Source of the DNA: Novosphingobium sp.
GTDB lineage: Bacteria > Pseudomonadota > Alphaproteobacteria > Sphingomonadales > Sphingomonadaceae
DNA: 64,000 nt
Direction: 5' to 3'
Assembly: GCA_016719755.1 (NCBI GenBank)
Contig: JADJYM010000016.1
Span: 372,001 to 436,000 of the forward strand
Shown here: positions 35,275 through 45,029 of the stretch, piece after piece
Layout: each line of letters starts with the position of its first letter
How positions within the stretch are numbered: the first letter of the stretch is position 1
Made by a program: the position numbers and the translations under genes
Notes under the pieces: model-generated
The model's input: only the letters and a program-made list of their open reading frames with translations
What the model was told of the DNA's origin: nothing
The model's database searches: none

Positions 35275-36068
35275 ACCGGCTGCTGGCCTCACGCGCGGTC
35301 GAACGGCCCTGGGGGCGGGAGCATTTGCCCGCGCCCTTCGCCGCCCCGGCCGGTACGCGGATCGGCGAAATCTGGTTCGAGACCCCCGCCGAGATCGAGG
35401 CGCTGCTGGTCAAGTACATCTTCACCAGCGAGGCTCTGTCGGTTCAGGTTCATCCGGCGGATGCCGATGCGGCCGGTGGTCGCGGCAAGGAGGAATGCTG
35501 GCTGGTGACGAGCGCCCGGCCCGGGGCGCGGCTGGGGATCGGCTTTCTCGAGACTATCGGTGCGGAGGCGATGCGCGCCGCCGCGCTCGACGGCAGCATC
35601 GAGGATCTGCTTGAATGGCATCCGGCGGCGCCGGGCGACTTTTTCTATATCCCCGCGGGCACGGTTCACGCGATCGGCGCGGGCATTGGCCTGATCGAGG
35701 TCCAGCAGAACTGCGACATCACCTACCGGCTTTATGACTATGGCCGCCCGCGCGAGCTGCATCTCGATGCGGGGATGGCGGTAGCCAAGGGCCAGCCGCA
35801 CGATCCGGCGCTGCGGCGCCATCTGCCCGCAACAGGCAGCGTCACGCTGGTGGAGGGCCCCCATTTCCGGCTCGACCGGATCGCGGGTGCGCCAGATGCC
35901 GCCGCGCTTTCGCGCTATGCCGGGCCGGTGCTGGTTCTGCCGCTTGGTGGCGAGCTTGGCGTGGGTGGACAGATCGCGCGGCCCGGCGACTGCGCGGTGG
36001 TTTCAGGCCTGGCGGAGGTTTCCGCCGCAGCCGGGGCGCACTGGCTGGCCGCGCAGCCCTGCGCCTGA
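35271..36068 (+). CDS. manA: Class I mannose-6-phosphate isomerase
   Basis: A 265-residue zinc cupin that interconverts fructose 6-phosphate and mannose 6-phosphate. It begins ERPWGREHLP, with the GEIWFET strand, the metal-binding VQVHPAD (His) and GKEECWLV (Glu) segments, and IPAGTVHAIG with the third ligand. It ends with a small second cupin domain. The GTG at 35271 overlaps the manC stop (GTGA). It is shorter than the 390-residue enterobacterial ManA but matches the short alphaproteobacterial type. The stop lies seven bases from the convergent mnmA stop. Confidence 0.92.
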   Translation: MNRLLASRAVERPWGREHLPAPFAAPAGTRIGEIWFETPAEIEALLVKYIFTSEALSVQVHPADADAAGGRGKEECWLVTSARPGARLGIGFLETIGAEAMRAAALDGSIEDLLEWHPAAPGDFFYIPAGTVHAIGAGIGLIEVQQNCDITYRLYDYGRPRELHLDAGMAVAKGQPHDPALRRHLPATGSVTLVEGPHFRLDRIAGAPDAAALSRYAGPVLVLPLGGELGVGGQIARPGDCAVVSGLAEVSAAAGAHWLAAQPCA

Positions 36069-36081
36069 CGCGGGATCAGGC
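36063..36081. repeat. Palindrome spanning two convergent stop codons
   Basis: GCCTGA (36063-36068) and TCAGGC (36076-36081) form a 6-bp stem with a seven-base loop. The arms are the final Ala codon plus TGA of manA and the mirror-image final codons of mnmA. It may act as a weak two-way terminator; there is no T-run. Confidence 0.35.
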
Positions 36082-37221
36082 CGGAAAGGTTTCCTCGATC
36101 CAGCCGCCGCCAACCACGCGCTCCCCGGCATAGAGCACCGCTGCCTGCCCCGGCGCGACGCCGTATTCGCCCTGGGCAAACCGGATCATTGTTTCCGCGC
36201 CACCCCCAAGCGGGCCGTCCAGCATGACCGGAACCGGTTTGGCGAGCGAGCGGACCTTGGCGGTCAGCGGCCCGTCGGGCAGCGGTCCGATCCGGTTGGT
36301 TTCGACCAGCCGCGCCGCTCCGACCGCAAGCAGGCGGCGCGGGCCGGCAAGGACCCGCCGGGCCGCGGCATCGATCCCGGTGACGTAGAGCGGTTCCGGC
36401 TGCCCGCCGATCTCAAGCCCGCGCCGCTGTCCGACGGTGAAGTGGATGATCCCCTTGTGCCGGCCCAGCACCGCGCCGGTTTCGGCATGGACGATCTCGC
36501 CCGGTTCCGCGCCTTCGGGGCGGACCGCGCGGACGACCCTGGCATAGTCGCCATCGGGGACGAAGCAGATGTCCTGGCTGTCAGGCTTGGCCGCGACCTT
36601 CAGCCCTTCCGCCTCGGCAATCGCGCGGACCTGCGGCTTGGGCAGACCGCCCAGCGGAAAGCGCAGGAAATCGAGCTGCGCCTCGGTGGTGGCGTAAAGG
36701 AAATAGCTCTGGTCACGCGCCGGATCGTGGGCGCGGTGCAGTTCCGGTCCCTGCGCGCCGATCACCCGGCGGACATAGTGCCCGGTGGCCAGACAGTCCG
36801 CGCCCAGTTCGCGCGCCATGGCGAGCAGGTCGGTGAACTTGGGACCCATGTTGCAGCGGATGCAGGGCACCGGGGTGCGCCCGGCAAGGTAGGAATCGGC
36901 AAACTGCTCGACCACTTCCTCGCGGAAGGAATCGGCGTGATCGAACACATAGTGCGCGATCCCCAGCCGGTCGGCCACGGCGCGCGCGTCACGGATATCG
37001 TCGCCAGCGCAGCAGGCGCCCTTGCGGCCGCTCGCCGCGCCGTGATCGTACAGCTGCAGCGTGACGCCGATGGTTTCCGCGCCGCTGCGCGCGGCGAGCG
37101 CGGCAACGACCGACGAATCGACCCCGCCCGACATCGCCACGACGATCCGGCGCCCGGCAAGTGGCCCCGAAAGCTGGAACAGCCCGGCAGAATCGGCGAG
37201 AGTGGGAGTCGCAAGGGTCAT
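36076..37221 (-). CDS. mnmA: tRNA-specific 2-thiouridylase MnmA
   Basis: A 381-residue enzyme that puts the 2-thio group on U34 of tRNAs for Lys, Glu and Gln. The ATP-binding PP-loop is [14 protein letters not shown] near residue 30. The two catalytic cysteines are in [13 protein letters not shown] and [10 protein letters not shown]. The central region has the tRNA-contact [10 protein letters not shown] block. The ATG at 37221 was chosen from the position of the PP-loop; a much longer open frame upstream shows no conservation. Between it and the next divergent gene lie 162 bases. Confidence 0.94.
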   Translation of the reverse strand: MTLATPTLADSAGLFQLSGPLAGRRIVVAMSGGVDSSVVAALAARSGAETIGVTLQLYDHGAASGRKGACCAGDDIRDARAVADRLGIAHYVFDHADSFREEVVEQFADSYLAGRTPVPCIRCNMGPKFTDLLAMARELGADCLATGHYVRRVIGAQGPELHRAHDPARDQSYFLYATTEAQLDFLRFPLGGLPKPQVRAIAEAEGLKVAAKPDSQDICFVPDGDYARVVRAVRPEGAEPGEIVHAETGAVLGRHKGIIHFTVGQRRGLEIGGQPEPLYVTGIDAAARRVLAGPRRLLAVGAARLVETNRIGPLPDGPLTAKVRSLAKPVPVMLDGPLGGGAETMIRFAQGEYGVAPGQAAVLYAGERVVGGGWIEETFPA

Positions 37222-37332
37222 GGCTGGCTGCGCCTTACACTTCCCGTGCCGCACAGGCAAAACGCTCAATGCAGCCGCCCCCGCGCAGGCTGCGGAGCTT
37301 CGCCGCTTTCCGGTAAGCAATCTCAACGCATC

Positions 37333-37349
37333 GTAAAGCGCGGCTTTAC
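37333..37349. promoter_or_regulatory. Perfect 7-bp inverted repeat before the sciP gene pair
   Basis: GTAAAGC (37333-37339) and GCTTTAC (37343-37349) with a three-base spacer lie 35 bases before the ATG of the hypothetical gene upstream of sciP and 112 bases from mnmA. A TTGACC follows at 37356. Size and place suit a regulator-binding site, but I cannot name the regulator; it is not a CtrA TTAA-N7-TTAA box. Confidence 0.35.
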
Positions 37350-37383
37350 CCGATCTTGACCTTGTGCCGGTAGAAGCAGGCCC

Positions 37384-37692
37384 ATGGTGATCGCAACCGA
37401 ACTCTTTTCCCGCATGAGCGGCCTGCCGGACCCCGCGCCGGAAGGCGCGCATTCCGGCGGATTCGACTGGCACGGGCTCCATGCCCGGCTCGCCGCCGCC
37501 CATGCCGCGCGCGGCGCGCTGCATTCCTCCGATTCGCGGACCGCTGCCATCTCGGGCGGGTTTTCGGCTCTGAGGGCGGGCAATCATCCCTCACGCGATG
37601 TTAACCCAACCGGTTTAGCAGATGGCAAAGCCCCCGCTGCCAATGATTGCGCCATCGCCGGACAAACCCTTGCTGGCGGTCGAGGACAATGA
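37384..37692 (+). CDS. Hypothetical protein encoded directly upstream of sciP
   Basis: A 102-residue protein with no signal peptide or membrane helix. It holds a [20 protein letters not shown] helix near residues 27-47 and a disordered, Asn/Pro/Asp-rich C-terminus with [11 protein letters not shown] recall similar short proteins beside sciP in other sphingomonads, but no function is known. The ATG at 37384 has AGAAGCAGG upstream. The frame ends on the sciP start (ATGATG overlap), which suggests coupled translation. Coding potential is plausible rather than certain. Confidence 0.6.
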   Translation: MVIATELFSRMSGLPDPAPEGAHSGGFDWHGLHARLAAAHAARGALHSSDSRTAAISGGFSALRAGNHPSRDVNPTGLADGKAPAANDCAIAGQTLAGGRGQ

Positions 37693-37991
37693 TGATCGAG
37701 AACCAGAAGATCCGACCTGCGATGGTGATCGGCCCGCTCGGCGAGCCGCTGACGCTTGAATCGCTGCCTGCGCCGAACACGACCCGCTGGGTGGTGCGGC
37801 GCAAGGCCGAAGTCGTGGCTGCGGTGAACGGCGGCTTGTTGACCATCGACGAGGTCTGCGAACGCTACGGCCTGACGCTCGAGGAGTTCGCCTCGTGGCA
37901 GCGCGCGGTTGACCGTTCGGGCATGCAGGGCCTGCGGGTCACGCGCATCCAGCACTACCGCGATCTTTACGAGCGCCAGCTGAAGTACTGA
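37692..37991 (+). CDS. sciP: CtrA-inhibitor SciP (DUF1153)
   Basis: A 99-residue helix-turn-helix protein of the DUF1153 family. In Caulobacter, SciP binds the response regulator CtrA and blocks its activation of promoters in part of the cell cycle. The sequence IENQKIRPAMVIGPLGEPLTLESLP and the HTH region VNGGLLTIDEVCERYGLTLEEF are highly typical, followed by the conserved GLRVTRIQHYRDLYERQ end. Two ATGs in a row (37689, 37692) are possible starts; the second has the better distance from GAGGA. It marks the organism as an alphaproteobacterium with CtrA-type cell-cycle control. Confidence 0.93.
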   Translation: MIENQKIRPAMVIGPLGEPLTLESLPAPNTTRWVVRRKAEVVAAVNGGLLTIDEVCERYGLTLEEFASWQRAVDRSGMQGLRVTRIQHYRDLYERQLKY

Positions 37992-38072
37992 TCCCTTTCG
38001 GGAAGCTATGCCGGACGACCGGGGGCGACTATGCCTTCCCGGTCGATTCGGCGTGTCCGGAAGGATTGGAAG

Positions 38073-38351
38073 ATGGATTTTCCAGGCATCGCCGTCGCTT
38101 TGGTGGCGGGCGGGATCATCGGCTGGCTGGCCAGCCTGGTGATGGATCGCGATGGATCGATGGGGGTGGCCGCCAATGTGCTGGTGGGCTGCCTGGGTTC
38201 GGTGATCGGGCGGGTGCTGCTGGGCGGATTGCTTGGCGGAGGTGGCCTGATCGGTGATCCGTTCGACTGGCGGACCCTGCTGAGCGCTTTCCTGGGCGCG
38301 CTGCTGCTGCTTGCCGTGGTCAACCTGGTGCATCGTGGCAGGCTGCGCTGA
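38073..38351 (+). CDS. GlsB/YeaQ/YmgE family small membrane protein
   Basis: A 92-residue inner-membrane protein with two or three glycine-rich helices (VALVAGGIIGWLASLVM; AANVLVGCLGSVIGRVLLGGLL; FLGALLLLAVVNLV). The pattern matches the transglycosylase-associated or GlsB/YmgE stress family, whose biochemical role is unknown. The ATG at 38073 follows AAGGATTGGAAG. It stands alone, 81 bases after sciP, and is followed by a 227-base gap with the efflux-pump promoter. Confidence 0.82.
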   Translation: MDFPGIAVALVAGGIIGWLASLVMDRDGSMGVAANVLVGCLGSVIGRVLLGGLLGGGGLIGDPFDWRTLLSAFLGALLLLAVVNLVHRGRLR

Positions 38352-38578
38352 CCCCGCCTCCCATCTGCCGTTCGCAGACCGCTCGGCGCTGTTCGCCGAG
38401 GCTTCGATTGCCTCTCGCCGCGCGCAGGTCTATGGCGCAGAGTGCATTTTTCCCTGCAGCGGACCGTGTTCCGGGCTTGCCGCAGGTGATATAGTGAAAT
38501 AATACAGCGCGGCCATGTCCTGCTCCTGCAAGGCAAGGGCGTGTCTGGCGATTACGAGACGGCAAGGGCTATTCCGGC
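38352..38578 (+). promoter_or_regulatory. Upstream region of the RND efflux operon
   Basis: No gene is seen in these 227 bases. The best promoter-like feature is a TATAGT at 38490-38495, with a TTGCCG at 38477-38482 and TAATAC at 38500-38505 (17-base spacer) as an overlapping alternative. An interrupted inverted repeat (CCTGC-GCGG with CCGCAGG) lies just upstream. No TetR- or MarR-type regulator gene is adjacent, so any repressor acts from elsewhere. Confidence 0.3.
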
Positions 38579-39766
38579 ATGAATTTCGACGCGAGGATCG
38601 ATCCAGCGAGTGCTTCGGCCGAGCAGCCGGACGGAAATCCCCTCTACGAGGGTGAGGAAGACCGCCGTTCGCGCCGCTGGCTGATACTGGCCGGCATCGT
38701 GGTCCTGCTGATCATGGTGGCGGTCTGGTTTATCACTCGTGACAGCGGGGCGGATTCGGCCAAAGGCGAGAAGGCCCAGGCTCCGGTGGTCAGCGTGATC
38801 ACCCCTGGCCGCGCGACCGTCGTCGGCGAAATCGCCGTGACCGGTACGCTCGCCGCGCGGCGCGAGCAGCCGGTTGGCGTGGCCGGCGAAGGCGGGCAGG
38901 TCGTCAGCGTGCTGGTGGAGCCCGGTCAGTGGGTTGGCCGCGGGCAGGTGCTGGCGGTGATCGACCGTTCGGTGCAGGTCCAGCAGCAGGCCAGCCAGGC
39001 TGCGCAGATCCAGGTCGCGCGGGCCAATGCCGATCTGGCCCAGGCCAACTATGACCGCGCGCTGAAGCTGGTCGACAAGGGCTTCATTTCAAAGGCCGAC
39101 GTGGACCGTCTGCGCGCCACCCGCGATGCGGCGCTGGCCCAGGTTCGCGTGGCGGGCGCCCAGCTCGGCGTGCTGCAAGCCCAGACCCGCCGCCTCAATA
39201 TCGTCGCGCCTGCCGCCGGCCTTGTGCTCGAGCGGCGGATCGAGCCCGGTCAGGTGGTCAGCGGCGGCACTGGTGTGCTGTTCCGCCTGGCTGAAGGCGG
39301 GCAGATGGAACTGCGGGCGCAAATTGGCGAAACCGATCTGGCCCGGCTCGCCCCCGGGGTAGCCGCCAGCGTAACACCGGTCGGCACCGACAAATCTTTC
39401 GCCGGTCAGGTCTGGCAGCTTTCACCGGTGATCGATCCCGCGACCCGCCAGGGCACGGCCCGGATCGCGCTGGCCTATTCGCCCGAACTGCGGCCTGGCG
39501 GTTTCGCCAGCGCGAAGATCACCTCGGGCACGGTGGTGGCACCGATGCTGCCTGAATCCGCGATCCTTTCCGACGACGCCGGCAGCTTTGTCTATGTCGT
39601 CGACAAGGACAACAAGGCGCGCCGCCGTCCGATCAAGACCGGGCTGGTCACCGATACCGGCATTGCCGTCATCGAGGGTCTGGCCGGGAACGAGCGGATC
39701 GTTCTGCGGGCGGGCGGCTTCCTCCAGCCCGACCAGACCGTCCAGCCGCGCGCGGCGACGAAGTAG
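38579..39766 (+). CDS. RND efflux periplasmic adaptor (membrane-fusion protein)
   Basis: A 395-residue adaptor that links an RND pump to an outer-membrane channel. A cytoplasmic start is followed by one membrane helix (residues 34-53), a lipoyl-like half (GEGGQVVSVLVEPGQWVGRGQVLAVID), an alpha-hairpin, the second lipoyl half with IVAPAAGLVLERRIEPGQVVSGG, a beta-barrel and a membrane-proximal domain. It is anchored by its helix and has no lipobox. The permease gene starts 24 bases on. No outer-membrane factor gene is seen nearby, so the pump probably borrows a TolC-like channel. Confidence 0.92.
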   Translation: MNFDARIDPASASAEQPDGNPLYEGEEDRRSRRWLILAGIVVLLIMVAVWFITRDSGADSAKGEKAQAPVVSVITPGRATVVGEIAVTGTLAARREQPVGVAGEGGQVVSVLVEPGQWVGRGQVLAVIDRSVQVQQQASQAAQIQVARANADLAQANYDRALKLVDKGFISKADVDRLRATRDAALAQVRVAGAQLGVLQAQTRRLNIVAPAAGLVLERRIEPGQVVSGGTGVLFRLAEGGQMELRAQIGETDLARLAPGVAASVTPVGTDKSFAGQVWQLSPVIDPATRQGTARIALAYSPELRPGGFASAKITSGTVVAPMLPESAILSDDAGSFVYVVDKDNKARRRPIKTGLVTDTGIAVIEGLAGNERIVLRAGGFLQPDQTVQPRAATK

Positions 39767-39790
39767 CCCGGGACCGGACGGAGCGGCGCC

Positions 39791-42700
39791 ATGAACTTTC
39801 GCAACATTTCGGCCTGGTCGATCCGCAACCCGGTCGTGCCGATCATCCTGTTCATCGGCCTGACCCTGGCCGGGATCGTTTCGTTCCGCGAAATGAAGAT
39901 CCAGGCCGATCCGGACATCGAATTTCCGATGGTGATCGTCTCGATCGCCCAGCCCGGCGCGGCTCCGGCCGAAATCGAGAACCAGATTACCCAGCGCATC
40001 GAATCGTCGATCCGCTCGATCAGCGGTGTCCAGTCGATTTCGTCGACCGCGCGCGAAGGCAACAGCCAGACGATCATCGAGTTCCAGATCGGCACCGATA
40101 TCGTCGAGGCGGTCAACGAGGTGAAGAACGCGGTCGACCAGGCGCGCGGGGAACTGCCCGACGGGATTCTCGAACCCCAGGTCGTGAAGGCCCAGACCTC
40201 GTCGAACGCGATCGGCTTCTTCGCCGTGACCGCCAACGACATGACCATTGAACAGCTGTCGTGGTACATCGATGACAGCATTGCCAAGCGCCTGCTGGCA
40301 ATTCCGGGCATGGCCTCGGTAGAGCGCAGCGGCGGGGTCGACCGCGAGATCGTGGTCGAAATCGATCCGGCCCGAATGCAGGCCTTTGGCGTAACGGCCA
40401 CCCAGATCAACACCGTGCTGCGCCAGGTCAACATCAACTCTGCGGGCGGACAGGCCGAAGTTGCCGGTTCGCGCCAGTCGGTTCGGGTCCTCGCCAATGC
40501 GAAGACGGCCTATGAATTGTCCCAGACGGAGATTTCGCTGGGCGGTGGGCGCCGGGTGAAGCTGGCCGACGTGGCCCGGGTGGAAGACCGCTATGGCGAA
40601 CTGACCTCCAAGGCCAAGGTCGATGGGCGCGAGGTGGTGACTTTCTCGATCTCTCGCGCGCGCGGCGAATCCGACGTGGCGGTCTACGACTCGACCATGG
40701 ACGAACTGCGCAAGATCACGCGCGAAACCAACGGCGCGGTCCAGTTCACCCGGCTTGGTACCGAGGTCGACGACGTCAAGGTTCAATACGACAGTTCGAT
40801 CGCGGCCATGATCGAAGGCGCGGTGCTGGCGGTGATCGTCGTGTTCTTCTTCCTGCGCGACTGGCGGGCGACGTTCGTTTCGGCCCTGGCGATCCCGCTG
40901 TCCTCGATCCCGACCTTCTGGTTCATGGACATGATGGGCTTTTCGCTCAACATGCTCAGCCTGCTGGCGCTGGGGCTGGTGGCCGGCGTGCTGGTCGATG
41001 ACGCGATCGTGGAGATCGAAAACATCGTGCGCCACATGCGCATGGGCAAAAGCGCCTATCAGGCCTCGATCGATGCGGCGGACGAAATCGGGCTGGCCGT
41101 GGTTGCCACCACCTTCTCGATCGTCGCGGTGTTCCTGCCCGTTGGCCTGATGCCGGGCGTTTCGGGCCAGTTCTTCAAGAACTTCGGCCTCACCGTGGTT
41201 GCGGCGGTGCTGATGAGCCTGGCCGTGGCGCGCATGATAACGCCAATGGTGGCGGCCTATTTCCTGCACGCCAAGGGTCATGCCTCGCACGGCGAAGGGC
41301 GGGCGATGGACCGCTATATGCAGGTACTGCGCTGGTCGCTCGACAACACCCGCGCCAAGGAGCTGCGCGCGCAGCTCACGCGGGTGCGCCCGACGCTGGC
41401 CTATTATGCCGCGCCGCTGACCATCGGGCTGCTGGCCGCGATCGGCATGATGATGCCGCGGACCCCCGCCAGCGGAGCAGAGGAAGCGGTTGAGCAGGTG
41501 TCGGTGGCCAGCAAGCTGCTGGGCGCGCTGTTCATCGGTTTCGTCCCCGCCTTCCTGGTGGCGATCCCGCTGACCATTCTGGTCGGCGCGGGAATTGCGC
41601 GAATTCATGGGGGCAGCAAAGGCCAGGGATTCCTTGGCTGGGCCAGCTTCAATTTCCGCCGTTTCACCGCACGGCTGCGCGACCATCGGGTGTGGATGCT
41701 TGGCATCGGCCTGGGGGCACTGGGGATTACCGGCGTGCTGTTCACCGTGGTCCCGCAGGAATTCTTCCCGCAGGGCAACGGCCAGTTTAGCCGTGCCTCG
41801 GTGGAAATGGTTCCCGGCACCACGCTGAAGCAGACCGAGGCGATCATGGCCGAGGCGGCTGCGGTGATTGCCAAGGAAAAGGACGTGAAGTCCGTGTTCC
41901 AGCGCGTACGCGAGGGCAGCGGCTTCCTGCTGGTCACGCTTGACGAGGACCGCGACCGGACCCGCGTCGAGTTCGAGCGGGCGCTGACGCCCGAGCTGCA
42001 GAAGATCGCGGACGCGCGCGTGAACTTCCAGCTCCAGCCGCGCGGTGAACGTCATGCTCTCGGGCTCCGACCCGGAAGCGCTCGCGCGGGCCTCGGCCAC
42101 CCTGGTCGAACAGATGAGCGGGCTCAAGGAGCTGGTCGCGCCGCGTGTCTCGGCAGACATGCGCCGCCCGGAAATCATCATCACGCCCCGGCTTGACCTG
42201 GCGGCCAGCCTGGGCGTGACCACGACTTCGCTCAGCCAGGCGATCCGGGTCGCCACCCAGGGCGAGATCGATCAGAACGCGGCGAAGTTCTCGCTATCGG
42301 ACCGTCAGGTGCCGATCCGGGTCAAGCTGCCGATCGAATCGCGCCGCAGCCTCGATACGATCCGCAATCTGCCGGTGCCCACCGCGAACGGCGGCTCCGT
42401 GCCACTGTCGCGGGTGGCGGAGATCAGCTTTGGCTCCGGCCCGACCTCGATCCAGCGTTACAACCAGAGCCGCCGCGTGTTCGTCGGTGCCGACCTTGCC
42501 CCCGGCGTGGTCAAGGGCCAGGCCGACAAGGCGATCGCCAAGCTGCCGATCATGAAGAACCTGCCGCAGGGCATTTCCAACGCGCCGTTCGGCCAGGACG
42601 AATGGCAGCAGGAAATGATTGCCAACTTCGCCAAGGCGCTGGTTGCGGGCGTGCTGCTGGTGTTCTCGGTGCTTGTGCTGCTCTATCACCGCTTCGTCTC

Positions 42701-43223
42701 GCCGCTGGTCAACATGGGTTCGCTATTCCTGGCGCCGTTCGGCGGACTGCTGGCCCTGGCCATTGCCGGTCAGCCGATCTCGATGCCGGTGTTTATCGGC
42801 ATCCTGATGCTGTTCGGGATCGTCGCGAAGAATTCGATCCTGCTGATCGACTTCGCGATCGAGGAAATGGCGCTTGGCGCGGACAAGGACGCGGCCATCA
42901 TCGAAGCCGGGCACAAGCGCGCCCAGCCGATCGTGATGACCACCGTGGCAATGGTCGCCGGCATGGTGCCGACCGCCCTGTCGCTGTCGGGCGATTCGGC
43001 GTGGCGCGCGCCGATGGGCACGGTGGTGATCGGCGGGCTGATCGTTTCGACCCTGCTGACCCTGCTGATCGTTCCGGCCGGTTTCAGCCTTGCCGATGGA
43101 CTTGAAAAGCGGCTGGGGCCAAGGCTCAGGCGCATGTTCCTGACCTATGATCCCCGCTACGATACGGAAGGCGCGCCGCCGCGCCCGGCCGGGGGTGAAG
43201 GCCAGGTCATGCCCGCCGAGTGA
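39791..43223 (+). pseudogene. RND (HAE1-type) efflux permease, frame broken near 42044
   Basis: The span encodes one inner-membrane proton-driven drug exporter of about 1140 residues. The first frame (39791 to about 42044) gives helix 1 (NPVVPIILFIGLTLAGI), the porter domain and helices 2-6 with LVDDAIVEIEN. The second frame runs from about 42045 (VNVMLSGSDPEAL) through helices 8-12 with the NSILLIDFAIE motif. The break lies in the variable loop after VNFQLQP and looks like one extra base or a small deletion; no domain is lost. Between helices 6 and 7 about 90 extra residues with two more hydrophobic segments are present (about 41370-41610). The shifted end overlaps DUF445 by GTGA. Confidence 0.88.
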
Positions 43224-44491
43224 ACACGCCCCGCCCCGCGCCGCCGCGGCGCGGCGGCCTGCCCGTAGACCGGGCGCGCCGGATGCGCCTGACCGCTACC
43301 GGCTTGCTGGTCGCCATGGCGGCGCTGTTCCTGGTGGCGCGGCACTTTGCCGATCTGCACCCGGCCTGGGGCTATGTCCTGGCTTTCAGCGAAGCGGCGA
43401 TGGTTGGCGGGCTGGCGGACTGGTTCGCGGTAACCGCGCTGTTCCGCCGTCCGCTGGGCCTGCCGATCCCGCACACCGCGATCATCCCGGAGAACAAGGA
43501 CCGCATCGCCGATACGATGGCGGCCTTCCTGCGCGAGAATTTCCTGACCCCCCAGGTCGTCGCGCGGCGGCTTGCGAACATGAATCTTGCCGCCGCGGCC
43601 GGTGACTGGCTGGCCGATCCGGCCAAGGGCGGCAGCACCCGCCTGCGCGACGGTGCGGCGGAACTGGCGGCGCAGGTCCTCGAATCGCTCGATCCCGAAC
43701 GGCTTGGCAACCAGGTGCGCGGCGGGCTGTTTCGCCAGATCGACAAGCTTGAGGTCGCGCCGCTGCTTGGTCAGATGCTGAACACCGCGATCACCGATGG
43801 CCGGCACATGCCGGTTATCGATTCGTTGGTGCGCTGGTCCGGCTTGACGCTGGAGGACAACGAGGACCTGATCCGCGATCTGATCCACCGCCGCGCCAAT
43901 GCCGTGCTGCGCTGGACGGGCCTCGACGAAAAGCTCGCCAACTCGGTGCTCGACGGCCTTTACAAGCTGCTCGCCGAAGTGATCGTCGATCCCCGGCACC
44001 CGCTGCGCGGCAAGATCGAGGAAGGTCTGGCCAAGCTTTCGGACGATCTCCAGCACGATCCCGAACTGCGCGCCCGGGTGGAACGGCTAAAGGGCGAACT
44101 GATCGCCAATCCGGCGGTCTCGACCTGGTGGCAGGGGGTGTGGGAGCGGCTGCGCACCGGCATGCTGGCGCGCCTGCGCCGCCCCGCTGGCAGCGGCGAG
44201 GGGCAGTTCACCGAGGCCCTGGCCGAACTCGGCCGCCACCTGCGTGACGATCCCGCGCTGCAATTGCAGATCAACCGTTTCGCCCGCCGCACGGTGGTCG
44301 GCATTTCGGTGCGTTACGGCGATCAGATCGTCCGGCTGGTCTCTGAAACGGTCAAGCGCTGGGACGCGGCAACGGTCACCGACCGGATTGAAGGAGCGGT
44401 GGGGCGCGACCTTCAGTTCATCCGGATCAACGGCACCCTGGTCGGCGGGCTGGTCGGCGTGGCGATCCACCTGATAGACCAATGGCTGTGA
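43220..44491 (+). CDS. DUF445 family membrane protein
   Basis: A 423-residue protein with two hydrophobic segments near the start (about residues 27-45 and 55-72), a long amphipathic helical region and one hydrophobic stretch at the very end (NGTLVGGLVGVAIHLIDQWL). The family block GGLADWFAVTALFRRPLGLPIPHTAIIPENKDRIA near residues 65-100 is diagnostic of DUF445 (YjiN-like), whose function is unknown. It starts at a GTG overlapping the permease stop, and its last ten bases overlap the following GNAT gene, so it is in the same operon. Confidence 0.9.
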   Translation: MNTPRPAPPRRGGLPVDRARRMRLTATGLLVAMAALFLVARHFADLHPAWGYVLAFSEAAMVGGLADWFAVTALFRRPLGLPIPHTAIIPENKDRIADTMAAFLRENFLTPQVVARRLANMNLAAAAGDWLADPAKGGSTRLRDGAAELAAQVLESLDPERLGNQVRGGLFRQIDKLEVAPLLGQMLNTAITDGRHMPVIDSLVRWSGLTLEDNEDLIRDLIHRRANAVLRWTGLDEKLANSVLDGLYKLLAEVIVDPRHPLRGKIEEGLAKLSDDLQHDPELRARVERLKGELIANPAVSTWWQGVWERLRTGMLARLRRPAGSGEGQFTEALAELGRHLRDDPALQLQINRFARRTVVGISVRYGDQIVRLVSETVKRWDAATVTDRIEGAVGRDLQFIRINGTLVGGLVGVAIHLIDQWL

Positions 44492-45015
44492 GCGCGCCGC
44501 TGCTCACCACCGCCCGGCTGGAGCTGTGGCAGCCACAGGCAGGCGATCTTGCCGATCTTTACGAGCTGACCCGCGATGACGAGACGCGCCGGTTTCTGGG
44601 CTCGTTCGCGCCGAGCGAGATGGATGCCTTTGCCCGGCTCTACCGCAACGCCGGATCGTGGGCGCTCCACGGCTATGGCACTTTCATGGTCCGCATGAAG
44701 GGGCAGGGCCGGATCGTCGCCAATTGCGGCGTATTCCGCAGCCATCGCGGTTTCGGGTCGGAACTGGGCCTGGACAACGTGCCCGAGGCCGGCTGGATCG
44801 TCCACAAGGATCATTGGGGCAAGGGACTGGCCCGCGAGGCGATGGAAGCCGCGCTTGGCTGGTTCGATGCCGCCCACGGACGCCAGCGGATCGCCTGCAT
44901 GATCGAGCAGGGGCATGGCGCGTCAGACGCATTGGCAGGCAGGCTGGGGTTTGTGCGTTATGCAACGCACCAGCCCGAGGGCGCGGCACGGCTGGCGCTC
45001 TATGAAAGGAATTGA
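44482..45015 (+). CDS. GNAT family N-acetyltransferase
   Basis: A 177-residue acetyltransferase starting LLTTARLELWQPQAGDLADLYEL, as in RimJ-type members. The acetyl-CoA loop is HWGKGLAREAMEAAL (about residues 110-125), and the late block GHGASDALAGRLGFV replaces the usual N-x-x-S-x-x-x-x-x-K-x-G-F. The acceptor is unknown. The ATG at 44482 lies inside the end of the DUF445 gene. The next gene follows 14 bases after the stop. Confidence 0.86.
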   Translation: MAVSAPLLTTARLELWQPQAGDLADLYELTRDDETRRFLGSFAPSEMDAFARLYRNAGSWALHGYGTFMVRMKGQGRIVANCGVFRSHRGFGSELGLDNVPEAGWIVHKDHWGKGLAREAMEAALGWFDAAHGRQRIACMIEQGHGASDALAGRLGFVRYATHQPEGAARLALYERN

Positions 45016-45029
45016 GCGATGGTGCAGGC

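Noticed and set aside
37600-37620. CtrA box upstream of sciP (TTAACC...GGTTTA)
   Set aside because: The half-sites are wrongly spaced for TTAA-N7-TTAA and the match lies inside a probable coding frame.
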